Shown here: positions 1 to 8,850 of the stretch, piece after piece
Numbering within the stretch: the first letter of the stretch is position 1
Layout of the letters: the number at the start of each line of letters is the position of its first letter
Origin: Bacteroidota bacterium
Lineage (GTDB): Bacteria; Bacteroidota; Bacteroidia; AKYH767-A; 2013-40CM-41-45
Direction: 5' to 3'
NCBI GenBank assembly: GCA_016711505.1
Contig: JADJSV010000014.1
Location: 1 to 13,710, forward strand
Length of the DNA stretch: 13,710 nucleotides
Notes under the pieces: model-generated
Seen by the model: the letters and a program-made list of their open reading frames with translations, nothing else
The model's database searches: none
Told to the model about the DNA's origin: nothing
Program-made: the position numbers and the translations under genes

Positions 1-3000
1 CCTCTGACTGCACTTGAGCCGTTACAATTCACACCTCTTACTTGCAAAGATCCTTGCGTGAATCCCGCTGCTACTGTTAATTGAATTGTATTTGTTCCGA
101 TTCCACTGGTGATTGACAAGCCTGATCCGGTTACAACCCAGTTGTAACTTAAAGCATTCGCAGAAGTTGTTGAGTAGTATAAACTCCCGGACCACTGCAA
201 CCGCAAGTCCTGTGATCACTGCAGGTTGTGAAAGATATGTTGTGATCACGGTACATTCTGGCAACTCGACATACTTGTTCCACATGCATTGTTTGCAGCA
301 ACACAAATAAATCCACCATTGAATGAATTTGTAAATGCAACGGTGATTGAATTTGTTGTTGAAGACCCCGTTACCTCTGTAGGAAGAGTCCATGTATAAC
401 TTGTCGCTCCGGAACAGCCGAAACTGAATAAACAATTCCTGATGTATTACGACATGCACCTTGTGCTCCACTGATTGCACCCGGTGTTCCAATCGATCCG
501 CCTGATCCGGAAACTGTAACAGTCGCTGAACCTGTACATCCATTCGCATCTGTGAATGTCACTGAATATGGTCCGGCCACAAGTGCTGTTGCTGTTGATA
601 ATGTCTGACCATTCGACCATAGATAAGTATAGCTTCCTGTTCCCCCGCTTACAACTACCGATGCTGTTCCATCAGCAATTGAACAACCAGATGCAGCAGT
701 GCTTGATGTTACGCCTTCAACTTTTGCTGGCTGCGTAAGTGTTACTGATGAAGAAGATGTACATCCATTTGCATCTGTTACCGAATAGGAAATTGTTCCT
801 GCACCTTGATTGAATGTTCCTGTTCCTGAATAAGGTGCTGTTCCACCTGTGGCGGATACATTCACATTAGTAGTTGCACCGAAACACAAAATAGTTCCAC
901 TTGCAACTGCACTTGCGTTCAATGCAGTTGGTTCTGTTATTGTAACTGTTGTTGATGCTGAACATCCATGTGCATCAGTCATAATGGAATGACCACGTAC
1001 CTGCAGCACGTGTGAACGTACCTGTTCCTGAATATGGCGCTGTTCCGCCAGTTGCAGAAACGGTAACTGTTGATGTGCCGCCGTTACAAAGTATCGGTGT
1101 AGCTGATGATGATGCTACTACTGCAGTTGGTTCAGTAATAGTTATTGTTGTTGACGCTGAACAATTATTTGCATCTGTTACTGTGAACGAATAAGTTCCT
1201 GCACTTCTTGCAAATGTTCCTGTTCCGGAATATGGTGCTGTTCCACCTGTAGCAGATACAGTAACTGTTGCCGAACCTCCGCTACATACTATTGCAGATG
1301 ATGATGACGATGCAATTACCGGTGTTGTTTCTGTTACAACAACAGAAGCTGTCGCTGTACAATTATTTGCATCCGTCACTGCTACAATATATGTTCCGCT
1401 GCTTGATGCTGTAATGCTTTGTGATGTTGCACCTGTGTTCCATAAATATGAAACCCCTGCTGATGAATTCAACACTACACTTCCACCATCGCAGAATGTT
1501 GTCGGTCCTGCAGGTGAAATAGATGCAGTACAACCACTGCAATTTGTTACCTGAAGTGATTGCGATATAAAATTATTACATCCGTTTCCATCTGAATAAG
1601 AATAGGTAATTTCAAATGTTCCCACTCCTGATACTCCCGGATCAAACATTCCGCCGCTTACTCCTGTTCCGGAATAACTTCCACCTGCAGGCGATCCTCC
1701 GGTCAATGCAAATGCTCCGTTCGTATTACATACGGAAGAAAATGGTGCCAGCGAAACTGCCGGAAGTGGATTCATTATTACAGTAGTTGATGACGATGTT
1801 GCAGAACATCCGTTAGCATTTGTCACTCTTACAGTATATGATCCGCTTGCTATTGCTGATATGGCTTGTGTTGTTGCTCCTGTATTCCACAAATATGTTG
1901 TGCCTGAAGTTGAGGTTAATGTAACACTTCCACCCTGGCAGAATGTTGTTGGTCCACCGGCTGAAATTACCGGTGTTGCAGGTAAAAGGATTTACTGTAA
2001 CTATTGTGCCTGCAGATGATGAAGTGCATCCATTTGCATTTGTAATGATCACAGAGTATGTCCCTGAAGAGTTCACTGATATCGATTGCAATGTTGATCC
2101 GGTACTCCACAAATAAGATGTTGCAGGAGTTGATGTAAGAGTAACACTTCCGCCCTGACAAAATGTTGTCGATGTTCCTGCTGAAATTGTTGGAATAGCA
2201 GGAAGTGGGTTCACTGTGACTGTTGTTTCAGATGAAACAATGCTTTCACAGCCTGCTGCATTGAATGTTGTTACAGAATAATTTCCTGCTGATGATACAA
2301 CAATGCTTTGTGTTGTTGCTCCTGTGCTCCATAAATAAGAAGCGGCAGCGGATGAACTTAATGTTACACTTCCACCCTACACAAAATATTTGTCGTGCTT
2401 TGTGGAGTAATTGTCAGGTTACGGAGATGAAAAAGTAATGTCAGATGAAACATTATTACAAATTCCTGAAGCGCCAAATGAATAAGATCGTGCATAATAT
2501 GTTCCCAGTCCCAGAGAACTGAAAGTTATTGTACCATTCGTTGTTTGCGGTGAGCCTGATGGTAATCCATCTTTATAACAACTGAACTGTATAGGAGCTA
2601 GTCCGCCGCTAATGTCGTATGTGATCGTTCCATTGCAACCTGCTTCCTGTGCTGAAGAAGTTATATCTACTGTATTTGGGCACAGTTCCTGGTATGTTGC
2701 ATTTAATCTGTATGCACCAAAGGTTCCGAACCCGGATCGATCAATAAGTAATAAACTCCAACAGAAAGTCCTGATAAACTGAATGTATTTGTTGCAGCAT
2801 GAGCCGTTCCTGATAGAATTGGTGCTGCATTTGTGTCTGAATATAATCTGTAATTGATATATGGATAATCTGTATTGAAATGATTTTGTTCAAGGTCGAG
2901 ATGCAGATCCATTGTTCCTGCTCCATCGTATCCGATCTTCCACCAATCGTATGTGTCTGTATTCAGATTATAATAAAATGCAATGTGTCCACCTGTATTT

Positions 3001-4928
3001 GTATTAGCCGGCAAAAGCGTTCCCTGTAAGGCAGAAGAATTATTTCGGAACTTCTGCAAGAAATGTCATTAGCTCAAATGAATTTGAAAGAGTATAAGAT
3101 GTAAATTCTATATCATAAAAAGTTTTTATGCCAATATAATAAGTACCCGCTGCAAGATCATTTTTTGAAAAAGAAACAGACGAAGTCGTATAACTTCCGG
3201 CAAGATATGTTGTGCCGTTGTTGTCATATAGTACTGCATAAACATTAGCTCCGTTCTGAGATGTAATTGTATATGTCAGTTTTCCATCAACAGGCAAAAC
3301 TATTTTGTGGTAATCCGCTGTATCACGACTTTGATTTATGAAATAACCGATATGTCCAGTAACTGTAGAATTAATTACAATTGTATTTGCTGATGCGGCA
3401 TCACTGTTAGGTTCGCTATCGTTTGTGAGCGGACTTGGAGTAAATACATTGCTGATCGTATAAGAGCAAACTCCGTGTCATAAAACGCGTAGAACTTTAA
3501 ATAAAAAGTTCCTGCCGCCAATCCGTTTTTAGAATAAGTATTAGTTGTTGTTGTATAAGAACCTGCGAGAAATGATATACCATTTCCATCATACAACATT
3601 GCATGCACATTCTGACCATTTGCTACTGCTAATGTCCATTCAAGTTTGCCGTCTGAAGGCAACGTTACCTTAAGCCAATCTGTTGTATCAACAGTTCCAT
3701 TGTATCGATATCCTATGTGCCCTGTAGTGCTTCCGTTCAAAGGAAGAGTCCCTGCATTTGCAAAAACATTATTTGAACCGACATCAACGGGCTGGACAGG
3801 AACCACAAGATTATTCGTAAGCGAATATGAACTGAAACCATCTACATAGAATGTCTGAACAAGAATATAGTACGTTCCCGGTGCAAGACCATCCTTTGAG
3901 TAATTCATTACCGTAGTTGTATAGCTTCCGGCAAGTAAAGTCACGGCGTCCCCATCAAATAACTGCGCATAAGTATTTTGTCCGTTATCAACAGTAAGTG
4001 TAACATTTAATCGTCCATCAGCATTCACATTCACAGCCCACCAGTCGTAATTATCACGTGTACCATTATATCTATAACCAATCTGGCCTACCACTGAACC
4101 GTTAAGTGGAAAAGATGTTGCAGTTGCTGCGGTTTCATTGGGTTCCGGATCGGTTGAATAGGTAGGTGCTGTAAAAGTGTTGGACAATGTATAAGGAACG
4201 AATTGATTATCGTAAAAAGTATGTAAGCGTAGATAATAAGTACCTGCAGCCAAACCATTCGCTGTTTGTGTAAGAGTATTTGATGTAAAATTCCCCGTTA
4301 TTAATGTTACACCATCACCGTTGATCAAATCTGCAAAAATAAGATTTCCGTTCTGACTCGAAATTGTCCAGGAAAGCTGACCGCTAACTGTTGTTGTTAT
4401 TGTATACCAATCAAAGTGTCTTTCTCATTATTGAAATAATAATGACAATGACCTGTTGTTGTTGAATTCAATGGAAAGTATTTGCTGTTGCGAATGTGCC
4501 GTTAGGCTCTGCATCATTAGCAACCGGTGCAGGAGTAAATGATGGCGTAAGTGTATAATTTGAAATTTCACAGGATAATAATTAACCATCCTTATGTAAT
4601 AAGTTCCCTTTGCTATACCTGAAGCTGTACCCGATGAACTTCCATTCGTATAGTTGCTGAAAAGAACAACCGTACCAAGTGTGTCGTAGATCTGACAATA
4701 AAGGTGAAAACCATTCGATTGCCAGTTAACCGTCAAAGCCCCATCTTCCGGAATGCTTACACGCCACCAATCTTCTTCATGACCGAGACCGGCAGAACCG
4801 TCAGCAGTATTCCCTAAAGTGATTGCTAGTGATTGATTCCATATACCATTTGGTTCAACCTCCGTTTGGGCATTTGCATTATTAAATTTTAATAAGCAAA
4901 GCATACAAAGTAAAAATATCTTTTTCAT
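1..4928 (-). CDS. Giant secreted repeat protein (PPC, Ig-like and SprB-like repeats), N-terminal part, frameshifted, C-terminus outside window
   Basis: Start ATG at 4928 is chosen because it opens a lipoprotein-less signal peptide (MKKIFLL, hydrophobic core, NANAQ cleavage region); an upstream in-frame start at 4970 would precede it with a polar stretch. Order after the signal: six ~115-residue beta-sandwich repeats (about 4865-2695) with NG..D..DWW, L.AGTYY and Y.LSN motifs typical of PPC-like domains; a Cys-containing linker (about 2690-2430); Ig-like repeats with CQGGSVTL and YLWSTGAT motifs (about 2400-1320); three SprB-like repeats with ATGGTAPYSGTGTF and TDANNCSAS (about 1310-730); then a PKD-like region to the edge. 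Such proteins are usually exported by type IX secretion and act as surface adhesins or motility adhesins; the sorting domain would lie beyond base 1. At least a dozen one-base indels break the frame, for example at 4563-4565, 4475-4477, 4413-4415, 3462-3463, 2731-2733 and an extra base at 1984-1987. Family type is secure; function is inferred. Confidence 0.85.
730..1310 (-). repeat. Tandem SprB-like repeats, about 198-base period
   Basis: Near-identical 44-base segments begin at 816, 1018 and 1216 (the first spacing is 202 bases and includes a probable inserted base; the second is 198). Each encodes ATGGTAPYSGTGTF followed by GT(Y/W/I)S(F/Y), TDA(N/H)(N/G)C and a T(I/L)T(E/Q)P ending. This matches the SprB-repeat pattern of Bacteroidota gliding and surface adhesins. 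Confidence 0.8.
1320..2400 (-). repeat. Ig-like repeats with CQGGSVTL / YLW(S/N)TGAT motifs
   Basis: Four related units of about 75-80 residues carry CxGGSV(T/V)L, then SYLW(S/N)TGAT.QSI, then SGTY.V.(I/V)T(N/D)AN(G/N)C, joined by TVNPLPA(I/T)P linkers. A different insert, rich in Gly and Ser and starting FSSVCNTNGAFALTGG, lies between the third and fourth units (about 1745-1530). Such units form stalks in large Bacteroidota surface proteins. The C-terminal Cys and the CQGG Cys recur in each unit and could form a disulphide. Confidence 0.7.
2695..4865 (-). repeat. Six tandem PPC-like domain repeats in the giant protein
   Basis: The repeats have a period of roughly 340-360 bases. Their approximate starts, reading down the minus strand, are 4865, 4520, 4160, 3785, 3425 and 3065. 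Shared landmarks are an EPN entry motif, PLNGSTTGHIGYRYNG-like beta strands, D(W/Y)W-like aromatic positions, LYDG..TLLAGSYTTT, and GLAAGTYYL followed by a TFYD..F..Y.LSN tail. The sixth unit is divergent, with a longer YINYRLYSDTN segment. The family assignment (bacterial pre-peptidase C-terminal-like beta sandwich) is by motif only. Confidence 0.75.
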
Positions 4929-5169
4929 GAGATGTGTGTTTATCCGACAAAGGTCAAGACCTCCAAACATCGCGGCAATACTCAGTTTGTAGTAAGGGGG
5001 GAGTACTTAGTTTGTAGTAGTACTTCCCCTTTTTTACAATTAAAAGTTCATTCATTGATTTTTTAAACACTAGGCTCACTAAGTTTTTGGCACAAAAGGC
5101 ACAAGTTTCAATATGTGTTCTTGAGACAGTTTTCTTGAACCCTTGGTGTTTATTTTTAAACATACGAGT
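4929..5169. other. Spacer between TonB receptor and giant protein
   Basis: An open frame on the minus strand (5163 down to 4954, 69 codons) overlaps the spacer. Its composition (HIETCAFCAKNL, then low-complexity Lys/Tyr) and lack of any recognisable feature make it a probable non-gene. The spacer holds the direct repeat and hairpin listed separately. No convincing promoter for the 4928 start was found; TTTG-like words occur on the minus strand near 4964 and 4948 but their spacing does not fit the Bacteroidota -33/-7 pattern. Confidence 0.5.
4979..5035. repeat. 16-base direct repeat overlapping a hairpin with T-run
   Basis: TACTCAGTTTGTAGTA at 4979-4994 is repeated with one change at 5004-5019. 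Overlapping it, the arm at 4994-5007 pairs with 5019-5031 (AAGGGG..AGTACT against AGTACTTCCCCTT, one bulged base, 11-base loop), followed on the plus strand by six T. By shape this is a plus-strand intrinsic terminator, but no plus-strand gene ends here. It could instead end the TonB receptor message read from the minus strand, or be a regulatory site for the 4928 gene. Confidence 0.45.
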
Positions 5170-7306
5170 TCAGTAAGGTCTTATCCTAAGTAAATCTATA
5201 ACCCCAAACTTCAAACACAATGGCGCTCCCGGCGTATAATGCAACTCCTCCACACTCTCTGTTTCATTTTTCAAACGACTCTCTGTTGCAAACTGTGCTT
5301 CATTCCATTCAGCATTCAATAAATTTTCTACAGACAAACTGAATTTTGCTTTTTTATATTTATAGGCACATGACAGATCCAATAATGTATAACCTTTTGC
5401 AATGATGCTGTTATCTTCATTCGCAGGCGGTCAAAGATATGACGATAGCGAACTGATGATTCGAAAAATTTTCCTGTGTAAGTTAATCCACCACTTGATG
5501 TCAGTGTTGGTGCAAGCGGAATGTAAAAATCCTGGCTTAACTCTTTGCCAAATTGTTTTTCAATAAACCGCCCGCGACTGATGTTCAGATCTGCATCTGC
5601 CAGCAAGTTTTTTGACAGCTGATATCGTGCACTGATGTCAATACCTGATCTCCTGGATGGACCTTTCGATTCTGTTGTGCCATCATCTCCGACATACACA
5701 AGTTCGTTCGACATATCCATCCACCAGAAAGCAGCGCTTAACACCAGACGCTTTGATAAGGTCATAACGGTACCAATCTCCGCTGCATCTGCCACCGGCA
5801 AAGTATGATTCAATTTATCCTGCACAACCGACCTTGCATCATTACTATGAAAGCCTCGACCGGAATTGATGAAGATCTGAAGTTTGTCATTCGGGGTAAA
5901 AATAAAATTCCACTTCGGGTTAATGCCCGACTGATAATTTGTTCCTGAATAATTTGTATGCAAAGAATCCGTAGGCAATTGATCCGCTACATCGAAAACA
6001 AAATAATCAAGACCAATGGTAAGTTTGTTATTCATCTTTCCAAGCTTATGAAAAAATGAATACCGTGTATTTAATCCCTGAACACTTCTGTTATCATCTT
6101 GTTCGATTTCGTCTCCATTGATCGGGTCTTCGAGATAGAATGTAAAGTTGGAAAATAAACGAAAGCGATATTTAAATGAATACATCTGGGTTTCAAATTC
6201 ACCATTAGATGTTCTTTGAACGTATGACAGATTGAAATTTGTCCGCGAAGTATTACCACCTTCAGAATCATCGATGCTTCCGAAACGGGAAAGTCGTCCG
6301 GCCAAAACTTCGCGATCCGGAATTTGTCCCGAAGCATTCCACGAAGAACTGAAAGTTGATAATGATAGTTTCAGACTTGAATGATCATTCAGTTGAAAAA
6401 TTGTTTTCGAAAAAAGATTCACTCTGGTGAAATCCTGCGGAGCATCAAAGTAACCGCGGTTATTCAGAACATCTGCTGCTAAATAAGTTTTTACGTTTTC
6501 CGAATTAAAAGGTGCTTTGAACATAGCAAGAACTCTTGGCACTGAAACATTTCCAATCTCCGGAATAAATGTTTGTTCAAGTTTGATCAGATTATTTTCT
6601 AAGGTGTCTTTAGTAGAAAAACTAACCGCTGCGCCCGTGGCAAAATTTCCATACTGCGGTGAATAGGGTCCTTTGAAAACGTCCATCTCCCCTACTGTTT
6701 CAGGAATCAGAAAATGCAGATCCATATAACCTTGTCCGTGTCCATGACTAACCATGTTCACCGGAATGCCATCTACATATGAAGCCACATCCGTTCCGTG
6801 ATCACAGTCGAATCCACGGATGAAGATCTGTTCAGCCTTTCCACCACCTGCATGTTGTGCGATGAATAATCCAGGGACAAGTCTCAACATGTCCTGAGCC
6901 GAATTCTTCGGTCTGTTTTCAAAATCTATCGCCGATAAATGTTTCGAAGAAGCCGCACTCACCGGACGTTCAGCTGCGACGGAAACAGTAGGCAAACTAA
7001 TCGATTTGATAATCATTCTTGTATCAATGATTGTCGATTGGTCTTTAATGATAGTCACTGTTCTGGTAAATGATTCATAGCCGAATTTTGAAAACGTTAC
7101 ATCATACGTAGCTTCATTCAGATTTTGAATATCAAACCTGCCCTTTGCATCTGTATGAGTATGAATTTCTGTATCGTCAATTTTTATCAGAACATCGGCA
7201 ATTGGCTCTTCAGATATTGAGTCTTTCAATTGACCTGTCAATTCCTGAGCTGAACCATTCATGATTGTGTTAAGGATAATGAACAAAATTATGTACAATT
7301 TTTCAT
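5170..7306 (-). CDS. TonB-dependent outer-membrane receptor with carboxypeptidase-regulatory-like domain, frameshifted
   Basis: This is an energised outer-membrane uptake channel of unknown substrate. Restored length is 712 residues (two single-base repairs), shorter than SusC-type receptors and within the range of metal or siderophore-type receptors. Domains: signal peptide 1-~21 (ends NGSAQ), CarboxypepD_reg-like domain ~22-95, plug ~115-235 with IRGFDCDHGTD, VDGIPVN and SHGHGQGYMDLHF, then a 22-strand-type barrel to the C-terminus. Start: the open frame begins at a TTG (7298), but ATG at 7306 followed by a run of A (7299-7303 on plus) becomes MKKLYIILF if one A is missing, giving a complete signal peptide. 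A second one-base loss near 5426-5431 moves the last ~85 residues (FSLSVENLLNAEWNEAQF, a TonB-receptor C-terminal pattern) to another frame. It lies in the same direction as the small 7589 gene and the giant protein gene. No SD sequence is visible. Confidence 0.9.
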
Positions 7307-7588
7307 GGGGATCTTATTAAATTCGGGGATTATACTTTTTAAAATAATTGATAAGTTTTGGTTCAGCTAAAACTCTCATAGCCTTGCTACCGGCAATGGC
7401 TTGAGTTACTAAAACTGAAAATTGTTTCTGAAAATGTTTATCTATAGCTGTAAGAAGCCGTGAGAAGAATTCACTTTTTAACCAAATGAATCTGATACTA
7501 CGTTAATTATTGAACACCGTTCAACAACAAGTATCCCGCAACTTTAAACATTAAACAATTTTCGCCAATCGAAAAACCAGCTATTTAA
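7307..7588. other. Spacer upstream of TonB receptor; one weak open frame
   Basis: On the minus strand 7502 down to 7317 is open for 61 codons (FIWLKSEFFSRLL...FKKYNPRI) and stops 10 bases before the receptor ATG, but it has no ATG at its beginning and I do not recognise it. It could be a chance frame or a remnant. Near 7530-7550 there is a short CCCGCAACTTT word also present near 12513. No clear promoter was seen. Confidence 0.4.
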
Positions 7589-7963
7589 TTAGAATTTAGG
7601 TGGCGGAATTAAAAGTCCAAGAAATCCTTCCAACGTATCCAGCGTTTTAAAGTGATTAAAAACAATTTTAGCTGACAAGAAAATTTTGATCATCGCAGAA
7701 CCTTCGTCAATACAGGCAAAAACAACATTGGAGGTGACCAATGATTCCGGGAGTGGTTTTGATTGCTTGTTTTTTTCATGCTGACGGGCAATGTCGTTTA
7801 GTGCAAAAAGTATATTCGTGCGTGGCGGTAAATTATTGAGTTTGCTATTCATTGCAATTTCGGATTGCTTCTGAACAAAATAGTTGATCATCGTCGGCAA
7901 TACACCACCAACGACGATCAACATCTGACTCACTAAAAGAATAATTGCAATTGATTTACGCAT
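7589..7963 (-). CDS. Small secreted or membrane-anchored protein of unknown function
   Basis: This is 124 residues from ATG 7963 (MRKSIAIILL). The start is chosen because it opens directly into a hydrophobic segment (residues ~4-22, IAIILLVSQMLIVVGGVL), whereas the longer open frame from 8065 adds 34 polar residues. The mature part is mixed charge, with one Cys (VVFACIDEG) and a Pro-rich end, GLLIPPPKF. It precedes the TonB receptor on the same strand with a 280-base gap. In Bacteroidota, small secreted proteins ending in PP motifs often sit beside metal-related TonB receptors; the resemblance here is only in position and tail, and the Cys/His residues of the HYC_CC_PP type family are absent. 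Function unknown. Base composition is like its neighbours and there is no frameshift within it. Confidence 0.65.
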   Translation of the reverse strand: MRKSIAIILLVSQMLIVVGGVLPTMINYFVQKQSEIAMNSKLNNLPPRTNILFALNDIARQHEKNKQSKPLPESLVTSNVVFACIDEGSAMIKIFLSAKIVFNHFKTLDTLEGFLGLLIPPPKF

Positions 7964-8247
7964 GATATTAATACACCTGAAATAAATACGGGATTTATCG
8001 CTTCCCGGATTTCGTGAAATGAGGTGTTTTTTTGAAAATTGTGGGAAAGGGGGAATTAAATTCAAAAATCAAAAATTAAACGTTTTTCGGGGTGTTTTCA
8101 AACACAATCCGGATTGCTATCGTCTAGGCATCAACTTAAAATAAAAATAATTGAATAGTATTTCATTCTGTTGACATGAGATTATTAATAAAAGGTTTTT
8201 TTGCAAATTAGCCTCTATTGCCGACAGCAAAAGCTTAATGTTATTTG

Positions 8248-8277
8248 ATTAATGCGAATGATGTATTCGCTATTAAT
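8248..8277. repeat. AT-rich hairpin
   Basis: ATTAATGCGAAT (8248-8259) pairs with ATTCGCTATTAAT (8265-8277) across a 5-base loop with one bulged T. No T-run follows, so it is not a classical terminator. Role unknown. Confidence 0.5.
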
Positions 8278-8290
8278 TTATAGATGATTA

Positions 8291-8304
8291 GGCCCGTTAG
8301 GGCC
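8291..8304. repeat. GGCCCGTTAGGGCC hairpin, copy 1
   Basis: This is a 14-base element with GGCCC and GGGCC arms and a GTTA core. Its exact reverse complement occurs at 10103-10116, on the far side of the IS element, so the two copies bracket it in inverted orientation. Confidence 0.7.
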
Positions 8305-8336
8305 ATAATCCTGGTAACTCGTGGACTCCAAGAGCG

Positions 8337-8494
8337 CCCCTTTAGGGGCGTACTCTTTAAACACACAACTTTTTTCGGCATCGGAAAAAAACAATTGTAC
8401 ATCAGACATAGGCTGAATCACTAGATGCCGGAACTTTATGCGGTTGAATTAATGGACACATGCTTTGTGTTTAAAGAGTGCGCCCCTAAAGGGG
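8337..8494. repeat. 29-base inverted repeat (arms 8337-8365 and 8466-8494), each arm containing a small hairpin
   Basis: Arms CCCCTTTAGGGGCG(T)ACTC... and its reverse complement match at 28 of 29 positions, separated by 100 bases without a gene. Each arm also contains its own CCCC-TTTA-GGGG palindrome. The right arm ends one base before the proposed left junction zone of the IS element. It could be a small non-autonomous element, a REP-like pair, or the palindrome the IS landed beside. Confidence 0.7.
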
Positions 8495-8499
8495 CTCCT

Positions 8500-8523
8500 A
8501 TGTAAAGCAGTCATCTAGTTCCA
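8500..8523. repeat. Left terminal inverted repeat of the IS element
   Basis: ATGTAAAGCAGT followed, after a diverged centre, by GTTCCA. It aligns with the reverse complement of 10034-10059 at about 19 of 24 positions, with two one-base gaps. Confidence 0.65.
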
Positions 8524-8570
8524 AAACAAAATTATATTTTTATTTAATTAAATCATAATTTATTATTAGG

Positions 8571-8850
8571 TGTGTTGAAATGTGAAAAACTAGGCGCAGG
8601 ATTGCGCGATCGAAAGTTTTACACATTTCAATGCACCATTCTTATTACAATCATTTCGCTCAGTCTCCTATGTGTAGTCCGACTATTTTTATATCCGGCC
8701 GGCTACCAGCACCCGTATGGTTTGAATGATTATAAAATAGCTACCTGCTTAGCGGTGTGACTCAGTACAGTTGTTCTGATCACCAGCCCCGTTTTGTAGT
8801 CTATTCTTATTTTGTTTTGAGCTTCATGATGATTTAGTTTTTAAAAGCAG
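8571..8850 (-). ncRNA. Candidate bridge/seeker RNA region of the IS element
   Basis: This non-coding DNA lies between the transposase stop and the left inverted repeat. A strong stem pairs 8575-8591 with 8615-8631 (16 of 17 positions) and has an inner GCGC/GCGC stem (8594-8597 with 8604-8607). Farther in lie CTCCTATGT (8665-8673) and AGCACCC (8708-8714), which also occur at the two proposed IS junctions, and a CCGGCCGG palindrome near 8697. Position and structure fit the guide RNA of IS1111-type elements; RNA ends and strand (minus, co-directional with the transposase) are inferred. An open frame on the plus strand (8572-8760) is judged spurious. Confidence 0.4.

Larger units (their letters stand above)
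7964..8494. other. Gene-free, palindrome-rich spacer left of the IS element
   Basis: No open frame here has coding character. The region contains an AT-rich hairpin (8248-8277), a GGCCC/GGGCC hairpin (8291-8304) and a long-range 29-base inverted repeat (8337-8365 with 8466-8494), all listed separately. A smaller hairpin with T6/A6 arms lies at 8370-8391. Confidence 0.7.

Noticed and set aside
4400..4600. Phase-variable homopolymers in the surface protein gene
   Set aside because: The affected runs are only three to four bases long, too short for slipped-strand switching, and the same pattern hits housekeeping-type genes.
4954..5163. 69-codon open frame on the minus strand between receptor and giant protein
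   Set aside because: Low-complexity, includes the hairpin and direct repeats, and runs past the true start of the next gene.
8280..8520. CRISPR array or integron attC site
   Set aside because: The repeats are inverted rather than regularly spaced direct repeats, there are no spacers, cas genes or integrase, and no attC core motifs.
8572..8760. 62-codon open frame on the plus strand inside the IS
   Set aside because: It starts at an alternative codon, crosses the strong stem at 8575-8631 and sits where the guide RNA is expected; no protein character.
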